In this document: piece after piece, positions 36,520 through 44,922 of the stretch
Numbering within the stretch: position 1 is the first letter of the stretch
Layout: each line of letters opens with the position of its first letter
Assembly (NCBI RefSeq): GCF_025465945.1
Contig: NZ_JANLNW010000006.1
Location: forward strand, 147,758 to 211,757
Length of the DNA stretch: 64,000 nt
Source: Pseudomonas sp. 6D_7.1_Bac1
GTDB lineage: Bacteria; Pseudomonadota; Gammaproteobacteria; Pseudomonadales; Pseudomonadaceae
Direction: 5' to 3'
Position numbers and translations under genes: made by a program
Notes under the pieces: model-generated
Seen by the model: only the letters and a program-made list of their open reading frames with translations
Database searches by the model: none
Told to the model about the DNA's origin: nothing

Positions 36520-37133
36520 CGCCAGGATCTACGGGTACAGGGAGTGCTTGCGTAAGGGCCGGGTCAGGAAAAATTGCGCCGCAGATTTACCCGTCGCTTA
36601 TGACGTGGCAAACCTGCGGCGTGCTTATGTGTGCAAAGCATTGCCCCAGAGCGGCCAAACGATTTTTATCGCGGCGTTTGCCGGCAAAAAACATCGACAG
36701 TCTTCACAAAGCATTTCGCAGTGTTTTCGGGCGACCGTATATCGAGAAATTTGGCGCTAATTTCCGCTGACTTTTCATTATGGCTCGTAGGTATTTTCCC
36801 TGTTTTTCGTCCCTATTCCGCTGCTCAAAAAACCTCCAATCTCCTCTGCGATGGCCGGTTCACGGCACTTATGCCTGCCGAAATGTCGTATTCGAACCGG
36901 GTGGGACGGTCGTTTTAGTTGAAAAAGTTCATGCCGATTCGGCATAGGGTAGGCGTTTACGGCATTAGACGTCGCTCCTGTGCATCGGAATAGTTGCGCC
37001 TTTTTTATCTGCCAGAGAGCCGTAATTACGCGCTCCGGGCGACCTGATACGGGGGCAGATGCACAGACTGTTCGCACTTGAGCGTTCCAGTTTGCGCATC
37101 TTCCCGAGTCCATTTATAAGAAAGGGTAATGAT
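36520..37133. other. 614-bp intergenic region upstream of gltP
   Basis: No coding frame here has a good ribosome-binding site or family resemblance. The first 100 bp hold a strong stem-loop (see 36577-36623). The rest is AT-rich with several GC blocks and a CCGATTCGGCA-type small dyad near 36940, and presumably includes the gltP promoter. Confidence 0.5.
36577..36623. other. Long stem-loop of possible structured RNA
   Basis: Arms CGCCGCAG (36577-36584) and CTGCGGCG (36614-36621) enclose a second stem, TTT-CC-CGTC pairing with GACG-GG-AAA, around a GCTTAT loop. Together they make about 20 base pairs with few mismatches. On the minus strand the stem is followed by CAATTTTTCC, so it could be a minus-strand terminator, but no minus-strand gene lies just upstream. 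Confidence 0.6.
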
Positions 37134-38465
37134 ATGAAGAAGGCAAAGCTTAGCCTCGCCTGGCAGATCCTCATCGGTCTGGTGCTGGGGATTGCAATTG
37201 GGGCGCTGCTCAACCATTTCAGTGCTGAAAAGGCCTGGTGGATCAGCAACGTCCTGCAACCGGCAGGCGATATCTTTATCCGTCTGATCAAGATGATCGT
37301 GATCCCGATCGTGATTTCCTCGCTGGTCGTCGGTATTGCCGGTGTGGGGGATGCGAAGAAGCTTGGGCGCATTGGTCTGAAGACCATCGTTTACTTCGAA
37401 ATCGTTACCACCATCGCCATTCTGGTGGGGCTGGTGCTGGCCAACGTGTTCCACCCGGGTTCCGGCATCGACATGAGCACCCTGGGCACTGTGGATATTT
37501 CCAAGTACCAGGCAACTGCTGCCGAGGTTCAGCATGAACACGCGTTCATCGAAACCATCCTCAACCTGATTCCATCGAACATCTTTGCCGCCATGGCGCG
37601 TGGCGAGATGCTGCCGATCATCTTCTTCTCGGTGTTGTTCGGTCTCGGTCTGTCGAGCCTGCAATCGGACCTGCGCGAGCCGCTGGTGAAGATGTTCCAG
37701 GGCGTATCGGAAAGCATGTTCAAGGTCACTCACATGATCATGAACTACGCCCCGATCGGCGTTTTCGCATTGATCGCCGTGACCGTTGCCAACTTCGGTT
37801 TCGCGTCCCTGCTGCCGCTGGCCAAACTGGTGATCCTGGTTTACGTCGCCATCGCCTTCTTCGCCTTTGTGGTGCTGGGCCTGATTGCTCGCCTGTTCGG
37901 CTTCTCGGTGATCAAGCTGATGCGCATCTTCAAAGATGAGCTGGTGCTGGCCTACTCCACCGCGAGCTCCGAAACGGTGTTGCCGCGCGTGATCGAGAAG
38001 ATGGAAGCCTACGGCGCGCCGAAAGCCATTTGCAGCTTCGTGGTGCCGACCGGTTACTCGTTCAACCTCGACGGTTCGACCCTGTACCAGAGCATCGCGG
38101 CCATCTTCATTGCCCAGTTGTACGGTATCGATCTGTCGATCAGCCAGCAGTTGCTGCTGGTACTGACCCTGATGGTCACCTCCAAAGGGATCGCCGGTGT
38201 GCCGGGCGTGTCCTTCGTGGTCCTGTTGGCCACTTTGGGCAGCGTGGGCATTCCATTGGAAGGCCTGGCGTTTATCGCCGGTGTCGACCGCATCATGGAC
38301 ATGGCCCGTACCGCACTGAACGTGATCGGTAACGCCCTGGCCGTGCTGGTCGTGTCCCGTTGGGAAGGCATGTACGACGACGCCAAGGGTCAGCGCTACT
38401 GGAACTCCCTGCCGCACTGGCGCAGCAAAGAAAAGCTGCCGGCTGGCGAAACCTCCAGCAACTAA
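37134..38465 (+). CDS. gltP: Proton/glutamate symporter GltP (DAACS family)
   Basis: This 443-residue inner-membrane transporter takes up glutamate and aspartate with protons. Family blocks are the AYSTASSETVLPRVIEK serine-rich hairpin, GYSFNLDGSTLYQSIAAIF and TSKGIAGVPGVSFVVLLATL. I chose the ATG at 37134 (MKKAKLSLAWQ) after AAAGGG; the frame is open to 37059 without support. It matches PA5479. A REP pair and terminator follow. Confidence 0.94.
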   Translation: MKKAKLSLAWQILIGLVLGIAIGALLNHFSAEKAWWISNVLQPAGDIFIRLIKMIVIPIVISSLVVGIAGVGDAKKLGRIGLKTIVYFEIVTTIAILVGLVLANVFHPGSGIDMSTLGTVDISKYQATAAEVQHEHAFIETILNLIPSNIFAAMARGEMLPIIFFSVLFGLGLSSLQSDLREPLVKMFQGVSESMFKVTHMIMNYAPIGVFALIAVTVANFGFASLLPLAKLVILVYVAIAFFAFVVLGLIARLFGFSVIKLMRIFKDELVLAYSTASSETVLPRVIEKMEAYGAPKAICSFVVPTGYSFNLDGSTLYQSIAAIFIAQLYGIDLSISQQLLLVLTLMVTSKGIAGVPGVSFVVLLATLGSVGIPLEGLAFIAGVDRIMDMARTALNVIGNALAVLVVSRWEGMYDDAKGQRYWNSLPHWRSKEKLPAGETSSN

Positions 38466-38475
38466 TTGCGAACCT

Positions 38476-38563
38476 GTGGGAGCGGGCTTGCTCGCGATGA
38501 CTGAGTAACAGCCAACATTGATGTCGACTGATACACCGCTATCGCGAGCAAGCCCGCTCCCAC
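38476..38563. repeat. REP-type inverted repeat pair
   Basis: Arms at 38476-38497 and 38542-38563 are exact reverse complements of the GTGGGAGCGGGC family, as at 3076. They lie between gltP and the next gene, both on the plus strand. Confidence 0.88.
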
Positions 38564-38587
38564 ATCAGTTCTCGCAGGCAGCACAAA

Positions 38588-38613
38588 CAAACCCCGGAGA
38601 AATCCGGGGTTTG
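38588..38613 (+). terminator. Hairpin terminator after gltP
   Basis: CAAACCCCGGA, loop GAAA, TCCGGGGTTTG is an 11-bp perfect stem with a stable tetraloop. The T run after it is weak (TCGTTTC). Confidence 0.7.
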
Positions 38614-38665
38614 TCGTTTCTCCCCACCCCGCTATCATTCGCGAATCTTCTGGGGGATTTGACTG

Positions 38666-39895
38666 ATGCTCAATGGCCTGTGGCTTGGCTTTTTCATCGT
38701 GGCGGCCGTTTCGGCACTGGCGCAATGGCTGATCGGCGGCAACGCCGGGATCTTCGCGACGCTGGTGGAAAGCATTTTCGCCATGGCCAAGCTGTCGGTC
38801 GACGTGATGGTGTTGCTGTTCGGCACCCTGACCCTGTGGCTGGGCTTTCTGCGAATCGCCGAAAAGGCCGGGATCGTCGATTGGCTGGCCAAGGCGCTCG
38901 GCCCGCTGTTCCTGCGCCTGATGCCGGAAGTGCCACCGGGCCATCCAGCCATCGGTCTGATTACCCTCAACCTCGCGGCCAACGGCTTGGGCCTGGACAA
39001 CGCAGCGACACCGATTGGTCTCAAGGCCATGCGAGCGTTGCAGGAACTCAACCCCAGCACGACGGTGGCCAGCAACGCGCAAATTCTGTTTCTGGTCATG
39101 AATGCTTCGTCGCTGACCCTGTTGCCGGTGACCATCTTCATGTACCGCGCCCAGCAAGGTGCGCCGGATCCGACGCTGGTGTTCCTGCCAATCCTGTTGG
39201 CGACCAGTTGTTCGACGCTGGTTGGCCTGCTGTCGGTGTCGCTCATGCAGCGTCTGCGGCTCTGGGACCCGGTGGTGCTGGCCTATCTGATTCCGGGTGC
39301 GCTGATATTGGGTGGGTTCATGGCCCTGCTGGCGACGCTCTCAGCCACTGCTCTGGCGAGCCTGTCATCGATCCTCGGCAACCTGACGATGTTCGGGATG
39401 ATCATGCTGTTTCTGGTGATCGGCGCGCTGCGCAAGGTCAAGGTCTACGAAGCATTCGTCGAAGGCGCCAAAGAGGGCTTCGACGTTGCCAAGAACCTGC
39501 TGCCGTATCTGGTGGCGATGCTCTGCGCGGTGGGTGTGCTGCGGGCATCGGGTGCACTGGACTTCGGTCTGGACGGGATTCGTCATTTGGTGCAGTGGGC
39601 CGGATGGGACACGCGTTTCGTCGACGCCCTGCCGACCGCGATGGTCAAACCCTTCTCCGGCAGCGCCGCGCGGGCAATGCTGATCGAAACCATGAAGACT
39701 CAAGGTGTGGACAGCTTCCCGGCATTGGTAGCGGCGACTATCCAGGGCAGTACCGAAACCACCTTCTATGTGCTGGCGGTGTACTTCGGCGCGGTGAATA
39801 TTCAGCGTGCCCGGCATGCCGTGGGTTGCGCACTGCTGGCGGAGCTCGCCGGGGTGCTGGGGGCGATTGGGGTTTGCTACTGGTTCTTTGGATAA
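38666..39895 (+). CDS. Double Gate-domain membrane protein (fused SpmA/SpmB-like)
   Basis: This 409-residue inner-membrane protein has two nucleoside-recognition (Gate) domains, with conserved blocks LNLAANGLGLDNAATPIGLKA in the first half and VKPFSGSAARAMLIE plus ATIQGSTETTFYVLAVYFGA in the second. In Bacillus the two halves are separate SpmA and SpmB; here they are fused, as in PA5478. Function in non-sporulating bacteria is unknown; transport of a small molecule is plausible. GGGGGA precedes the ATG. Confidence 0.88.
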   Translation: MLNGLWLGFFIVAAVSALAQWLIGGNAGIFATLVESIFAMAKLSVDVMVLLFGTLTLWLGFLRIAEKAGIVDWLAKALGPLFLRLMPEVPPGHPAIGLITLNLAANGLGLDNAATPIGLKAMRALQELNPSTTVASNAQILFLVMNASSLTLLPVTIFMYRAQQGAPDPTLVFLPILLATSCSTLVGLLSVSLMQRLRLWDPVVLAYLIPGALILGGFMALLATLSATALASLSSILGNLTMFGMIMLFLVIGALRKVKVYEAFVEGAKEGFDVAKNLLPYLVAMLCAVGVLRASGALDFGLDGIRHLVQWAGWDTRFVDALPTAMVKPFSGSAARAMLIETMKTQGVDSFPALVAATIQGSTETTFYVLAVYFGAVNIQRARHAVGCALLAELAGVLGAIGVCYWFFG

Positions 39896-39923
39896 GCTCG
39901 GTTCGTAAGGCCGCCTCGGTCCC

Positions 39924-40054
39924 GTAGCAGCTGGCGCAGCCTGCGTTCGGCTGCGCAGCAGTCGCATGTCCGATATGTCGTGTCTATCTGACGGACCGCG
40001 GTGAATGATTTCACGACCGCTACGCGGCCGAACGCAGGCTGCGCCAGCTGCTAC
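39924..40054. repeat. REP-like inverted repeat (GTAGCAGCTGGCGCAG family)
   Basis: The 28-bp arms at 39924-39951 and 40027-40054 are perfect reverse complements. This is a third repeat family in the window. The right arm contains the stop codon of the lipoprotein gene that ends at 40051. Confidence 0.88.
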
Positions 40055-40704
40055 AGGGGATTTGCGGCGCTTTTGCCGGATACGTTCTTCTGCCCCTGCT
40101 CTACCGTCCACGCAATCACCTGCGCCGTGAGCGTGTCACTGGCCTGACCGAACCCGGCCACCACCGCGGGGACCTTCACATCGCTTAATGGCTGGCGCAC
40201 TTCGAAGCGTCGGCTGGCGAGGATCCGTTGATCATTGCCACGCACCAGCAGCGCGTCCAGGCTGATCACCACTTGCGCGGCGTTGCCCTGGTATTCCGTC
40301 TGGAACGCCTGCAAATTCCCGCCCAGCTCCAGGTCCGTCTGCAAGTTGCTGTCGTCGGTGCTCAGCAGCTGTACGCGGCCGTCCTGTGCAAAACCGGCAA
40401 GCAGTCGATTGCGCAACAGGATCGGCGTCGGATCGCTCCAGCGCGAAGCTTTGTAGCTGCTGATCAGATCGCCTTGGGGGATCACGGCGATTTTTGCGCT
40501 GTTGAGCACATCGCCCGCCTGGGGTTTAGCCAGACGCAGCGACCAGGGCACAGAGTTGGCATGCGTCGACGACGCAGCACTCTGCGTGGAAGGCAGGCGA
40601 TAGACATCCAGCGGGTCGGTCTTGGGTAAAATCGAGCAGGCACTGCTCAGTGCGAAGCTCGTCAGTAGCGTGCAATGGGCGAAGACGCGGTAGACAGGCT
40701 TCAT
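40051..40704 (-). CDS. ABC-type transport auxiliary lipoprotein (PqiC-like)
   Basis: This 217-residue lipoprotein has lipobox LSSAC (Cys23) and the PqiC/auxiliary domain pattern (SVPWSLRLAKPQAGDVLNS and IAVIPQGDLISSYKASRWSDPTP). It is the last gene of a four-gene MCE transporter operon and starts within the MlaD stop (4-bp overlap). Auxiliary lipoproteins of this type sit in the outer membrane and dock the MCE tunnel. Its TAG stop lies in a REP-like repeat arm, so the C-terminal few residues may be species-specific. Confidence 0.88.
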   Translation of the reverse strand: MKPVYRVFAHCTLLTSFALSSACSILPKTDPLDVYRLPSTQSAASSTHANSVPWSLRLAKPQAGDVLNSAKIAVIPQGDLISSYKASRWSDPTPILLRNRLLAGFAQDGRVQLLSTDDSNLQTDLELGGNLQAFQTEYQGNAAQVVISLDALLVRGNDQRILASRRFEVRQPLSDVKVPAVVAGFGQASDTLTAQVIAWTVEQGQKNVSGKSAANPL

Positions 40705-41639
40705 GGTGTGAACTCCTTATTCTTGTCGCCGCCCAGCAAGTAACCGCTGGGGTTGGACTCCAGGCGACGAGAGATGGCGCGTAACGAACTCAGGGTATCG
40801 CGCAACTCACGTACCGCCGGGGCCAGACTGTTGAGCCCTTGCATGCCGTTACTCAGCGCGTCCTGATTGTCCGTCAGCAAGCTGTTGATGGTCGCCGAGC
40901 TTTGCTCCAGCGACTTCATGGCCTGATCGGCACTGCCGAAGATCTGTTTGCCCTGATCGTTGAGCAGGCCGTTGGCGTTGCGCATCAGCGCCGAGGTCTG
41001 TTCCAGGGTGGCGCTGGCCTGTTTGCCCACCGAGGCCAGTTGCTGCATCGCCTGGCGCAGATCCCCGCGCTGCTCGGCGACGGCCCCTGTGGTTTGCGCC
41101 AGGTTCTCAAGGGTGTTGCTCAGACGATCGACGTTTTCCGGCGACATCATCTGGTTGGCGTTATGCAGCAACTGGTTGACGCTGCTCATCAGGTCATCGC
41201 TGTTGTTCAGCAACCGCGAGATGGGTGATGGTGAGGCGACGATCTCCGGCAGATTGCCGTCCTTGCCGCGCAGCTCGGGGCTCTGCGGCGTACCACCGCT
41301 GAGCTGAATGATCGAAGTGCCGGTGATGCCGGTCAGCGCCAGTTTCGCCTGGGTGTCTTCCTTGATCGGGGTGTCGCCGCCCAGACGAATCTGCGCCAGT
41401 ACCCGGCGTGGGTCTTTGGGGTCGAGGCGCAACGTCACCACATCGCCGACCTTGATCCCGCTGTATTGCACCGCACTGCCTTTGGACAGGCCGCTGACCG
41501 CCTCATTGAAGACCACCTCGTAATCCTTGAAGGCGGTATCGACGCTGGACTTCGCCAGCCACAGACCGAACAGCAACGCACCGGCCACCACGATTACGGT
41601 GAACAGGCCGATCAATACATGATGAGCTCGGGTTTCCAT
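40701..41639 (-). CDS. MlaD-family MCE protein
   Basis: This 312-residue protein has one N-terminal helix (VLIGLFTVIVVAGALLFGLWL), a single MCE domain (about 40-120, with VVFNEAVSGLSKGSAVQYSGIKVGDVV) and a long Ser/Gln/Asn-rich helical tail (about 150-300) typical of longer MCE proteins that form a needle or tunnel. It anchors lipids on their way between membranes. ATG at 41639 follows the ATPase stop by one base. The upstream frame is not supported. Confidence 0.9.
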   Translation of the reverse strand: METRAHHVLIGLFTVIVVAGALLFGLWLAKSSVDTAFKDYEVVFNEAVSGLSKGSAVQYSGIKVGDVVTLRLDPKDPRRVLAQIRLGGDTPIKEDTQAKLALTGITGTSIIQLSGGTPQSPELRGKDGNLPEIVASPSPISRLLNNSDDLMSSVNQLLHNANQMMSPENVDRLSNTLENLAQTTGAVAEQRGDLRQAMQQLASVGKQASATLEQTSALMRNANGLLNDQGKQIFGSADQAMKSLEQSSATINSLLTDNQDALSNGMQGLNSLAPAVRELRDTLSSLRAISRRLESNPSGYLLGGDKNKEFTP

Positions 41640-41640
41640 G

Positions 41641-42444
41641 TCATACCTCGTTGAGCTGTGAAGCGGCCGAAAGCGCCGCGCGACCGCGTGGGCCATGGAA
41701 GTATTCGTGAATCCACGCGTCGTCGGTTTCCGACACTGTGTCGATGGCGTCGGCCACCAGCACTTTTTTCTGCGCCAGCACCGCCACCCGGTCGGTGATG
41801 GTGTACAGCGTGTCGAGGTCGTGAGTGACCAGGAAGACGCTCAACCCCAACGCATCGCGCAGGGTCAGGATCAGTTGATCGAACGCCGCGGCGCCGATAG
41901 GGTCGAGGCCGGCGGTCGGCTCATCGAGGAACAGAATGTCCGGGTCCAGCGCCAAGGCGCGGGCCAGCGCCGCGCGTTTGATCATGCCACCGGACAGCGA
42001 AGCCGGGTACTTGTCGGCCGCCGACAGCGGCAGACCGGCCAGGGCCAGTTTCACTGCCGCCAGATGCTCGGCGTCTGCACGGCTCAGGCCGGCGTGCTCA
42101 ATCAACGGCAGGGCGACGTTTTCGGTCACGGTCAGCGACGAAAACAGCGCGCCCTTCTGGAACAACACGCCGAAGCGTCGTTCCACCATCGAGCGCTCAT
42201 GCCCAGACAGGCTCGGCAAGTTCTTGCCAAACACCTTCACCACGCCTTCGCTGGGCCGACGCAGGCCGACGATGCTGCGCAGCAACACCGACTTGCCGCT
42301 GCCGGAGCCACCGACCACGGCGAGAATTTCACCTTTGTACAAGTCCAGGTCGAGGTTTTCATGCACGCTCTGGTGGCCGAAGCGATTGCACAGCCCACGG
42401 ACTTCGATCACCGACTCGGAGGGCGCACGGGGTAAACGACTCAC
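41641..42444 (-). CDS. MCE transporter ATPase (MlaF-like)
   Basis: This 267-residue ATPase drives the lipid permease encoded upstream. Walker A is GGSGSGKSVLL, the signature is LSGGMIKRAALARAL and Walker B is ILFLDEPTAGLD. The start overlaps the permease stop by 4 bases. It is distinct from the ttg2A/mlaF gene of the main Mla locus, which is not in this window. Confidence 0.92.
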   Translation of the reverse strand: MSRLPRAPSESVIEVRGLCNRFGHQSVHENLDLDLYKGEILAVVGGSGSGKSVLLRSIVGLRRPSEGVVKVFGKNLPSLSGHERSMVERRFGVLFQKGALFSSLTVTENVALPLIEHAGLSRADAEHLAAVKLALAGLPLSAADKYPASLSGGMIKRAALARALALDPDILFLDEPTAGLDPIGAAAFDQLILTLRDALGLSVFLVTHDLDTLYTITDRVAVLAQKKVLVADAIDTVSETDDAWIHEYFHGPRGRAALSAASQLNEV

Positions 42445-43589
42445 CAGCCCATCTCCATAAAAAACAACGCGGCGACTGCGTCGAGCACGATCACCACGAA
42501 AATCGATTGCACCACGCTAGAGGTGGTGTGCGCACCGACGGATTCCGCGCTGCCGCTGACCTTGAAGCCTTCCAGGCAGCCGACGGAGGCAATCAGGAAG
42601 GCGAATATTGGAGCTTTGACCATGCCGACCAGAAAATGTTGAACGCCGATGTCAGATTGCAGCAAGGACAGGAACATCGCCGGCGAGATGCCCAGCGAAA
42701 TCGCACAGACTACCCCGCCTCCGACAATCCCCGAGAGCATCGCCAGAAACGTCAGCATTGGCAGCGCCACCAGCAACGCCAACACCCGCGGCACCACCAG
42801 CAGCTCCATTGGATCGAGGCCTAGCGTGCGGATCGCGTCGATTTCTTCGTTGGCTTTCATCGAGCCGATTTGCGCGGTGAAGGCACTGGCGGTGCGCCCG
42901 GCCATCAGGATCGCGGTCAGCAGCACACCAAATTCACGCAGGAAGGAGAATGCCACCAGGTCCACGGTGAAAACGCTCGCACCAAAACTGGCGAGTACCG
43001 TGGCGCCGAGGAAGGCCACCACCGCGCCCACCATGAAGGTCAGTAAGGCAACAATAGGCGCGGCGTCGAGGCCGGTTTGTTCGATGTGCGCGATCATCGG
43101 GGTGATCCGCCAGCGCTTGGGGCGAAACAGACTGCGAGCGATGGTTTCCAGAATCAGGCCGACAAAGCCCAGCAGTTGCAGGGTGTCCTGCCAGACGGTA
43201 TCAACCGCACGCCCGATGCGGGTCAGCAGTTGAATACCGACGCTGATTTCGGGCTCTTTGACGGGGACGCAGAAGTCGGTCAGCGAGCAATAGACCGTTT
43301 GTAGCAGCGCACGGTCGGCGGCGGACAGGCTGCAATTTGGGTGTTCGGCGGACTTGCCGAGGCGTTCGGCACCGAGCAGTTCGACCAGCAGCGAGGCACC
43401 GGCGGTGTCGAGGGCGCCGAGGCTGTTGAGGTCGATGGGGGTGCGGTCGTCGTACTGGCCTTTGAGCGAATCGCTCAGGCGCTTGAGGTCAGCGTAATGG
43501 GCGAGCGTCCAGTCACCCGTGACCCGCAAACGCGCAGGGGTGATCGAAGTATCGAGATGGGCACTGCCGGCCAGTGTGCTGTTGCTCAT
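42441..43589 (-). CDS. MlaE-family permease with N-terminal STAS domain
   Basis: This 382-residue protein begins with a STAS domain of about 100 residues (ALDTAGASLLVELLG), equal to the separate MlaB of E. coli, followed by an MlaE-like permease with the loop TLGLDPMELLVVPRVLALL and EIDAIRTLGLDP. The fusion means no separate mlaB is needed. It is first in the operon, followed by ATPase, MCE protein and lipoprotein. No periplasmic MlaC is encoded, so this is a tunnel-type (Pqi/Let or LinKLMN-like) transporter. Substrate is unknown. Confidence 0.92.
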   Translation of the reverse strand: MSNSTLAGSAHLDTSITPARLRVTGDWTLAHYADLKRLSDSLKGQYDDRTPIDLNSLGALDTAGASLLVELLGAERLGKSAEHPNCSLSAADRALLQTVYCSLTDFCVPVKEPEISVGIQLLTRIGRAVDTVWQDTLQLLGFVGLILETIARSLFRPKRWRITPMIAHIEQTGLDAAPIVALLTFMVGAVVAFLGATVLASFGASVFTVDLVAFSFLREFGVLLTAILMAGRTASAFTAQIGSMKANEEIDAIRTLGLDPMELLVVPRVLALLVALPMLTFLAMLSGIVGGGVVCAISLGISPAMFLSLLQSDIGVQHFLVGMVKAPIFAFLIASVGCLEGFKVSGSAESVGAHTTSSVVQSIFVVIVLDAVAALFFMEMGW

Positions 43590-43643
43590 ACGCTCCGTGC
43601 TTGTTCGGCTGATACGCAGTGCTACGTAATAGCACGATCCCGG

Positions 43644-44687
43644 TTACTTTGCCTTGCTCGGCGTATTGCCGTTTTGACCTGAGTCGGTCACATCAAAGCG
43701 CAGGACGCCAATCACCTGACCGTCTTCAGTCAGTACCCGCACCTGCCAGTCGCCCACTGAGTCACCGGGGAAGTTCTGTTTATGGGTCCAGGCCCGGTAG
43801 CCTTCCTTGCGCCCGCCATGGATATCCAGGGCAATGCGGTCGACCTCTTTGCCGTTGAATTGCCAGACGTGATAAATCCGCTCGTCCAGCCCGCGCGGCG
43901 CGTTGATCGCGGTGTAAGCGTAGAGGCCGTCCTTGCGCAATTGCGCGACACTGACTTCATCGAGGCTGTCGCCGGGCGTACGGTCCTGCAGTTGCGTGCT
44001 GATCGCCACTTGCGTCATCCACAGGGTGGCCGGTGGCACCCAGGAGCGCAGCAACCAGCCGGCGCTGCCGATAGCCAGGGTGATGCACAGTACGCTCAGC
44101 CCGCCACGGAGCGTGCGAATCGGAAAGATCGACGCCAGGCTCGGGAAGGACAGCAGCATGGCGATGCCCAGCGCCAGTTTGAAGCTCTGAGCAGTGGTCA
44201 GGTTCAGGATGATCGGCAATGCGGTCAGCAATGCGGCGAACAGCGTCAGGGTGTGCATCGCCAGAAACAGCCAGCGGCGCGGGGCCAGCCATTTGTAATA
44301 CAGCGGGTCGATGATCGAAACCAGTGCTGCGGCCCCGAGCAGTCCGGTGAATACCAGCTGCCCACTGTTCCAGGTGGTGGTGACAAGAAAGAACGGCAGG
44401 ACGAAAAACAGACTTTCCTGATGGATCATCTGTGTCGCATAGCGCAGCAGCGGCTGCGGGATTTCGCGCTTGAAAACCTTGGCGAACAGCTCCGTCAGGC
44501 TGTTTTCCAGCATCAGCCAGAGCCAGCTGACCAGCATGACAATCGCAATCCAGGACGCCAGGCTTTGTTGGCGGTCGACCAGAATGAAGCTGCCGACCCC
44601 CGATATGAAACCACCGAGCGCAATGACCCCAGGATAGCGCTGCATCAGTTCGAGGATGCGCTGTACGTAAAGGGTCAGGATAGGCAT
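43644..44687 (-). CDS. DUF5924/DUF2914 family membrane protein
   Basis: This 347-residue protein has about six to eight N-terminal helices and a soluble C-terminal DUF2914-like domain (about 250-347) with DRIALDIHGGRKEGYRAWT and GDWQVRVLTEDGQVIGVLRF. ATG at 44687 (MPILTLYVQRIL) is preferred; the upstream extension enters a REP element. Function is unknown. It is 54 bp downstream of, and in the same direction as, nothing obvious: the MCE operon begins 54 bp after its stop. Confidence 0.8.
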   Translation of the reverse strand: MPILTLYVQRILELMQRYPGVIALGGFISGVGSFILVDRQQSLASWIAIVMLVSWLWLMLENSLTELFAKVFKREIPQPLLRYATQMIHQESLFFVLPFFLVTTTWNSGQLVFTGLLGAAALVSIIDPLYYKWLAPRRWLFLAMHTLTLFAALLTALPIILNLTTAQSFKLALGIAMLLSFPSLASIFPIRTLRGGLSVLCITLAIGSAGWLLRSWVPPATLWMTQVAISTQLQDRTPGDSLDEVSVAQLRKDGLYAYTAINAPRGLDERIYHVWQFNGKEVDRIALDIHGGRKEGYRAWTHKQNFPGDSVGDWQVRVLTEDGQVIGVLRFDVTDSGQNGNTPSKAK

Positions 44688-44784
44688 TCGGCAGTTCGCA
44701 ATGGTCGTAGGGGAAAACCCCGACAGGATACCGATGGCACACTGATGTTGCGAGAAAGCTTGCCGTGTGGCCGGGTACAGAACC

Positions 44785-44918
44785 TGTGGCGAGGGAGCTT
44801 GCTCCCGCTGGGGCGCGAAGCGGCCCTGAAAAACGGCCAACACAATTATGAACGTTGAACTCCGACGACGAATTTACGGCTGCTGCGCACCCGAGCGGGA
44901 GCAAGCTCCCTCGCCACA
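44785..44918. repeat. REP-type inverted repeat pair (TGTGGCGAGGGAGC family)
   Basis: Arms start at 44785 (TGTGGCGAGGGAGCTTGCTC) and end at 44918, and pair over 25 bases. This is the same family as at 19493-19584. It lies between the M16 protease stop and the DUF5924 start. Confidence 0.88.
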
Positions 44919-44922
44919 TCCA

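Noticed and set aside
37026..38417. 463-codon open frame opposite gltP, and similar long frames opposite coxA (6303-7631), citrate transporter (49249-50604) and pntB (57057-58766)
   Set aside because: All are antisense shadows of strong genes, with His/Gln/Arg-rich, low-complexity translations typical of the complement of membrane-protein genes.
44688..44843. Longer start for the DUF5924 gene at 44843
   Set aside because: The extension covers a REP repeat and gives no family-like residues; the ATG at 44687 is supported by the hydrophobic N-terminus.
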